Below are positions 21,115 to 25,218 of a stretch of DNA of 25,218 bases, one piece after another. The stretch is from Ruminococcaceae bacterium UBA1425 (GTDB taxonomy: Bacteria > Bacillota > Clostridia > Oscillospirales > Acutalibacteraceae), in assembly GCA_002329365.1 (NCBI GenBank), contig DCUB01000043.1:1-25218 (forward strand), given 5' to 3'. Numbering within the stretch: the first letter of the stretch is position 1; every line of letters starts with the position of its first letter. The translations under genes and the position numbers were made by a program. Under the pieces are notes generated by a model. It did not search any database, had not been told where the DNA came from, and saw only the letters and a program-made list of their open reading frames with translations.

Positions 21115-22434
21115 ATGAGCGAGATATTCACGGGAATTCCGAAAATAAAATACGAGGGTCCGAAAAGCCGAAATCCCTTTGCGTTTAAGTATTACGACGC
21201 CGAAAAAATAATCCTCGGCAAGCCGATGCGCGAGCATCTGCCCTTTGCCATGGCATGGTGGCACAACATGTGCGCGACAGGCATCGATATGTTCGGCAAA
21301 GGCACGGCGGACAAGAGCTTCGGCGTGGAAAAGGACACCATGGAGCACGCCCGCAAAAAGGTTGACGCCGCCTTTGAATTTATGGATAAGCTCGGCGTCG
21401 AGTATTTCTGCTTTCACGACGTCGACCTCATCCCCGAGGCGGACAGCATAAGCGAGACGAACAAAAGGCTCGACGAGATTTCAGACTATATAAAGGTTAA
21501 AATGGAGCAGTACGGCAAAAAGGTTCTTTGGGGAACGGCCAATCTGTTCGGAAACCCGCGTTATATGAACGGTGCGGGCAGCAGCAATTCGGCGGACGTG
21601 TTCTGCTTTGCGGCTGCTCAGATTAAAAAGGCTCTCGACATAACCGTCAAACTCGGCGGCAGGGGCTATGTTTTCTGGGGCGGCAGAGAGGGCTACGAAA
21701 CGCTCCTAAACACCGATATGAAGTTCGAGCTTGAGAATATCGCCGCGCTCATGCACTTGGCTGTCGATTACGGCAGGAGCATCGGCTTTGACGGCGACTT
21801 CTATATCGAGCCGAAGCCGAAGGAGCCGATGAAGCACCAGTACGATTATGACACTGCGACGGCAATCGGCTTTTTGAAGCAATACGGGCTCGACAGGGAT
21901 TTTAAGATAAACGTCGAGGCAAACCACGCAACGCTCGCGGGGCACACCTTCCGCCACGAGCTGAGAGTAGCCGCCATTAACGGTATGCTCGGCAGCATCG
22001 ACGCCAATCAGGGCGACCTGCTGCTCGGCTGGGACACCGATGAGTTCCCGTTTGATATTTACGAAACGACAATGTGCATGTACGAGGTGCTGATGGCGGG
22101 AGGGTTTAAAAACGGCGGCCTTAACTTCGACGCGAAAAACCGCCGCCCGAGCTACACCTATGAGGACATGTTCCACGCCTTTATACTCGGCATGGACGCC
22201 TACGCGTTAGGTCTTATCAAGGCGGCAGCCATTATAGAAGACGGCAGGATAGACAGCTTTATAAATGAACGTTACGCGAGCTATGAGAGCGGTATAGGCG
22301 CGAAAATCCGCGCGGGCGAGGCAACTCTCGAGGAGCTCTCGGAATACGCCGAAAAGCTCGGAAAGCCCGCGCTTCCCTCGTCCGGCAGGCAGGAATACCT
22401 TGAAAGCATCGTCAATTCGGTGCTGTTCTCATAA
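21115..22434 (+). CDS. xylA: Xylose isomerase
   Basis: XylA converts D-xylose to D-xylulose using two divalent metals. The 439-residue length is that of class II enzymes. Visible active-site residues include H101 and D104 (FCFHDVDL), E232 and K234 (IEPKPKEP), E268 and H271 (VEANHATLAGH), D296 (SIDANQGD), and D307 and D309 (WDTDEFP). AAAGGAG precedes the ATG. xylB starts 18 bases after its stop, making an xylAB operon without a visible xylR or transporter. All metal-ligand motifs are intact. Confidence 0.98.
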   Translation: MSEIFTGIPKIKYEGPKSRNPFAFKYYDAEKIILGKPMREHLPFAMAWWHNMCATGIDMFGKGTADKSFGVEKDTMEHARKKVDAAFEFMDKLGVEYFCFHDVDLIPEADSISETNKRLDEISDYIKVKMEQYGKKVLWGTANLFGNPRYMNGAGSSNSADVFCFAAAQIKKALDITVKLGGRGYVFWGGREGYETLLNTDMKFELENIAALMHLAVDYGRSIGFDGDFYIEPKPKEPMKHQYDYDTATAIGFLKQYGLDRDFKINVEANHATLAGHTFRHELRVAAINGMLGSIDANQGDLLLGWDTDEFPFDIYETTMCMYEVLMAGGFKNGGLNFDAKNRRPSYTYEDMFHAFILGMDAYALGLIKAAAIIEDGRIDSFINERYASYESGIGAKIRAGEATLEELSEYAEKLGKPALPSSGRQEYLESIVNSVLFS

Positions 22435-22452
22435 TAACGGGGTATGGTACAT

Positions 22453-23976
22453 ATGAAATATCTTATTGGAGCCGACATAGGCACTTCCGGCACAAAAACC
22501 GTCCTGTTCACGTCAGACGGCATGCCCGTAGCGTCAAAAACAGTCGAATATCCGCTTTACCAGCCGCAAAACGGCTGGGCGGAGCAGGACCCCGCCGACT
22601 GGTTGAACGCCGTCGTTGAGGGGATTAGCTTCGTCATCGGCAGTTCGGGCTGCGACGCGTCTGAAATAGCCGGCATAGGTCTTTCGGGTCAGATGCACGG
22701 GCTTGTAATGCTCGGTAAGGACGGCAGCGTGCTGCGAAAATCAATAATATGGTGCGACCAGCGCACGTCCGCGCAGTGCGACGAGCTTGACGAAAAGGTC
22801 GGCAGAGAGCGAATAATCCGCATAACGTGCAATCCGCCGATGACGGGCTTCACCGCCTCAAAAATCCTCTGGGTTCGCGAAAACGAGCCCGAAATTTATG
22901 AAAAATGCGCGCACATCCTTCTGCCGAAGGACTACATCCGCTATATGCTTACAGGCGAGTTAGCCACCGAGGTGTCCGATGCTTCTGGAATGCAGCTTAT
23001 GGACGTCGGCAAAAGAAGCTGGTCAAAGGAGCTGCTTTCAATTCTTGAAATCGACGAAGGGCTGCTCGGAAAGATGTACGAGTCGCCCGATATCACGGGC
23101 AGGGTGACGGAAAAAGCCGCCGCTATAACGGGGCTTAAAGCCGGAACACCCGTTGTCGGAGGCGCGGGCGACAACGCAGCCGCCGCTGTCGGAACGGGCG
23201 TCGTCAGGGCAGGCAGCGCGTTTACGACAATAGGCTCGTCGGCTGTAATATACGCCGTGTCGGACGAGCTTAAGGTAGACAAAGAGGGCAGGGTTCACAG
23301 CCTTTGCGCCTCCGCGCCCGGCAAATGGACCGTTATGAGCTGCACGCAGGGCGCGGGAATCTCGCTTAAATGGCTTCGCGACACCTGCTGCGCGGACGAG
23401 GTTCAAAAGGCGTCCGAACAAAATGCAGACAGCTATTATATAATGGATAAGCTTGCCGAACAAGTGCCTGTCGGAAGCGACAAGCTGCTGTTTTTGCCGT
23501 ATCTCATGGGCGAACGCTCTCCGCATCCCGACCCCGACTGCCGCGGAGTTTTCTTCGGACTGTCGGCAAGGCACACAAGAGCCAACCTGATACGCGCAGT
23601 GCTTGAGGGAGTTGCTTTCTCACAGCGCGAATGCGTCGACGTCTTCCGCGAAATGGGCGTTCCCGTAACAGATATGACCGTAACGGGCGGCGGCGGCAGA
23701 AGCCCGCTGTGGAGACAGATGCTTTCAGACCTTTACGGCTGCCCCGTCAGTATTCTCGCGGCGGACGAGGGCGCGGCTCTCGGTGCCGCACTGCTTGCCG
23801 GAGTCGGCTGCGGAGTGTACTCCTCGCTTGACGAGGCGTGCGCGGCTGTCGTCAAAAAGAAAACCGCGGCGGAGCCTTCTAAGGAGCGCACTATGGAGTA
23901 CGAGCCGTATTATGCTCTGTATAAACAGCTTTACCGCAGTCTTACGGGCGACTTCAAAACACTTGCCGGAATATGA
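22453..23976 (+). CDS. xylB: Xylulokinase
   Basis: XylB phosphorylates D-xylulose to xylulose-5-phosphate, feeding the pentose phosphate pathway. The 507-residue FGGY-family kinase starts at the ATG at 22453, because the ATG three codons upstream lies one base from the GGGG ribosome site. It has GADIGTSGTK (phosphate 1 loop), GLSGQMHGLVML, the catalytic aspartate in GGAGDNAAAAVG, and TVTGGGGRSPLWRQMLSD with GAALGAALLA in the C-terminal ATP-binding lobe. The stop overlaps the start of the next gene by four bases (ATGA), implying translational coupling. Confidence 0.97.
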   Translation: MKYLIGADIGTSGTKTVLFTSDGMPVASKTVEYPLYQPQNGWAEQDPADWLNAVVEGISFVIGSSGCDASEIAGIGLSGQMHGLVMLGKDGSVLRKSIIWCDQRTSAQCDELDEKVGRERIIRITCNPPMTGFTASKILWVRENEPEIYEKCAHILLPKDYIRYMLTGELATEVSDASGMQLMDVGKRSWSKELLSILEIDEGLLGKMYESPDITGRVTEKAAAITGLKAGTPVVGGAGDNAAAAVGTGVVRAGSAFTTIGSSAVIYAVSDELKVDKEGRVHSLCASAPGKWTVMSCTQGAGISLKWLRDTCCADEVQKASEQNADSYYIMDKLAEQVPVGSDKLLFLPYLMGERSPHPDPDCRGVFFGLSARHTRANLIRAVLEGVAFSQRECVDVFREMGVPVTDMTVTGGGGRSPLWRQMLSDLYGCPVSILAADEGAALGAALLAGVGCGVYSSLDEACAAVVKKKTAAEPSKERTMEYEPYYALYKQLYRSLTGDFKTLAGI

Positions 23977-25082
23977 ACCCTGTCGGTCTTTACATTCATT
24001 TTCCGTTCTGCGTCTCAAAATGCCCGTACTGCGACTTTTATTCGCAGACGGCAGGCGACGGCGTTAAAGCAGCTTACGCCGAAGCCGTAGTCAACACACT
24101 GCGCGGCATCAGAAAAGAGCGCGGTGTGTCGTTTGACACCGTCTATTTCGGCGGCGGTACGCCGTCTGTTGCCGGAGCGGAGAATATAAGAAAAATAGCG
24201 GAATGCGTCACGTCGGAAAACGGCGGGCAGACTATTTCTGAGTTTACAGTCGAGTGCAACCCGTCTTTTATTGAAGACGGGTTTTTCCGCGTTTTGTATG
24301 ATTGCGGAGTAAACAGAATTTCAATGGGGCTTCAGTCGGCAGTCGACAGCGAGCGCGCGGCTTTGGGCAGGAGGGGAACGGTGGCGGACGTTTCAAAAGC
24401 CGTTTTTGCCGCAAAAACAGCGGGAATAACAAACATATCGCTTGACCTTATGCTCGGCATACCGGGACAGACATTAAAAAGCCTTGAAAAAAGCGTCGCT
24501 TTCTGCCTTGATTCAGGCGCGTCCCACGTCAGCGCGTATCTTCTGAAAATCGAGGAGGGAACGCCTTTTTACGAAAGGCGCGAAAAGCTTCGGCTGCCCG
24601 ACGAGGAAGAATGCTCTGAGCTTTATTTAAGGGCGTGCGAGTTGCTTTCCGGATGCGGTTTTTCACAATACGAAATATCAAATTTTGCAAAGCCCGGCTT
24701 TGAGAGCCGCCACAATTTAAAATACTGGAAATGTCAAGAATATGCAGGCATTGGGCCGTCGGCGCACTCGTTTTTGAGCGGCAAGAGGTTTTATTACAGG
24801 CGCGATTTAAACGCGTTTTTAAACGGAGATTTGCCGAAACCCGACGGAAACGGCGGCGATTTCGAGGAATACGCCATGCTCCGCCTGCGCCTTTCAGACG
24901 GACTTGTTGAAAAGGAAGTGATAAAACGCTTCGGTTTCCCCATTCCCGAAAAAATGAAAGAAGCCGCAAAGCGTCTTTGCGGCATGGGTGTCGTTATATA
25001 TGATTTAAAGGGAATACGCATTACAAGGAAAGGCTTTTTGCTCTCGAACTCCGTCATATCGGAGCTGCTGATGAATCTGTGA
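23973..25082 (+). CDS. hemW: Radical SAM protein HemW (coproporphyrinogen oxidase-like)
   Basis: This 369-residue radical SAM protein has the iron-sulfur motif C13-x3-C17-x2-C20 (HFPFCVSKCPYCDF), GGGTPS, the HemW block HNLKYW...YAGIGPSAHSF, and a C-terminal HemN-type domain (about 290-365). HemW homologues are thought to bind heme and act in heme trafficking rather than oxidise coproporphyrinogen. The ATG lies inside the xylB stop (ATGA overlap). hemW is usually near lepA, hrcA or grpE, so its coupling to xylAB is unusual. Confidence 0.93.
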   Translation: MNPVGLYIHFPFCVSKCPYCDFYSQTAGDGVKAAYAEAVVNTLRGIRKERGVSFDTVYFGGGTPSVAGAENIRKIAECVTSENGGQTISEFTVECNPSFIEDGFFRVLYDCGVNRISMGLQSAVDSERAALGRRGTVADVSKAVFAAKTAGITNISLDLMLGIPGQTLKSLEKSVAFCLDSGASHVSAYLLKIEEGTPFYERREKLRLPDEEECSELYLRACELLSGCGFSQYEISNFAKPGFESRHNLKYWKCQEYAGIGPSAHSFLSGKRFYYRRDLNAFLNGDLPKPDGNGGDFEEYAMLRLRLSDGLVEKEVIKRFGFPIPEKMKEAAKRLCGMGVVIYDLKGIRITRKGFLLSNSVISELLMNL

Positions 25083-25153
25083 TAATGCGCTGTGTCGCTG
25101 CGGAATCCGGTTTGTCGAAAAGCTCATATAATTTCCGCGCTATTCAACTTTCA

Positions 25154-25190
25154 GAAAGATCCTTCGGCGCGTTGCGCCTCAGGATGACAT
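25154..25190 (-). repeat. 37-nt extragenic palindromic repeat, inverted copy
   Basis: This is an exact reverse complement of 18035-18071 over all 37 bases. The window ends in GTCATT, which looks like the start of another copy of the same repeat family as 17981-18030. The region 25083-25218 has no gene that I can support. Confidence 0.85.
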
Positions 25191-25218
25191 AACGACAGAA
25201 AGGTAAAAACTTGTCATT

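Overview
The window looks like chromosomal DNA from a spore-forming Firmicute of the class Clostridia, probably a gut-type Oscillospirales relative. The evidence is Spo0A, an alpha/beta-type small acid-soluble spore protein (SASP), strong AAAGGAG-type ribosome sites with some TTG/GTG starts, Firmicute-like promoters, and Gram-positive style secreted proteins. The lineage below class level is inference. No phage, plasmid, IS element or CRISPR array is visible.

Layout. 1-234 is the 3' end of a 23S rRNA with no 5S gene after it. A convergent SASP gene (409-600, minus) and spo0A (1018-1788, plus) follow. 1789-2446 is a repeat-rich spacer that also holds a broken small gene (2234-2415, minus, perhaps LSm-like) with its own terminator. 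2447-5769 (minus) is a likely operon: a secreted endonuclease/exonuclease/phosphatase-fold (EEP) phosphodiesterase, a secreted calcineurin-type metallophosphatase and an amino-acid racemase. Divergent from it lies a secreted PHP-domain phosphoesterase (5913-7376, plus). All three phosphoesterases carry a signal peptide and a hydrophobic C-terminal tail. 7524-11613 (minus) holds metA and a GH38 alpha-mannosidase. 11929-15190 (minus) is an asd-dapA-dapB-ACT operon for the early diaminopimelate/lysine branch. Divergent from it, queA-tgt (15436-17610, plus) makes queuosine in tRNA. 17611-18148 is a second repeat-rich spacer. 18149-20772 (minus) holds an MltG-like lipoprotein, an unannotated 31-residue membrane peptide and a secreted LCAT-like lipase. 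20863-25082 (plus) holds a small charged protein, xylA, xylB and a radical-SAM HemW homologue whose start overlaps the xylB stop.

How it fits together. The aspartate-family genes (asd, dapA, dapB, the stand-alone aspartokinase-type ACT pair, metA) form a methionine/DAP biosynthesis neighbourhood; DAP also feeds peptidoglycan and spore dipicolinate. xylAB give D-xylose entry to the pentose phosphate pathway. The secreted hydrolases (EEP, metallophosphatase, PHP, LCAT-like) suggest surface-held scavenging of phosphate or lipid esters, but their substrates cannot be read from the sequence.

The spacers contain several families of short palindromic repeats, including a roughly 100-nt repeat present twice and a 37-nt repeat present twice as exact inverted copies. 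I see no clearly new multi-gene defence or mobile system. The most interesting items are the phosphoesterase cluster with matching tails, the 31-residue membrane peptide, the palindrome inside the spo0A promoter, the dispersed repeats, and the decayed small gene.
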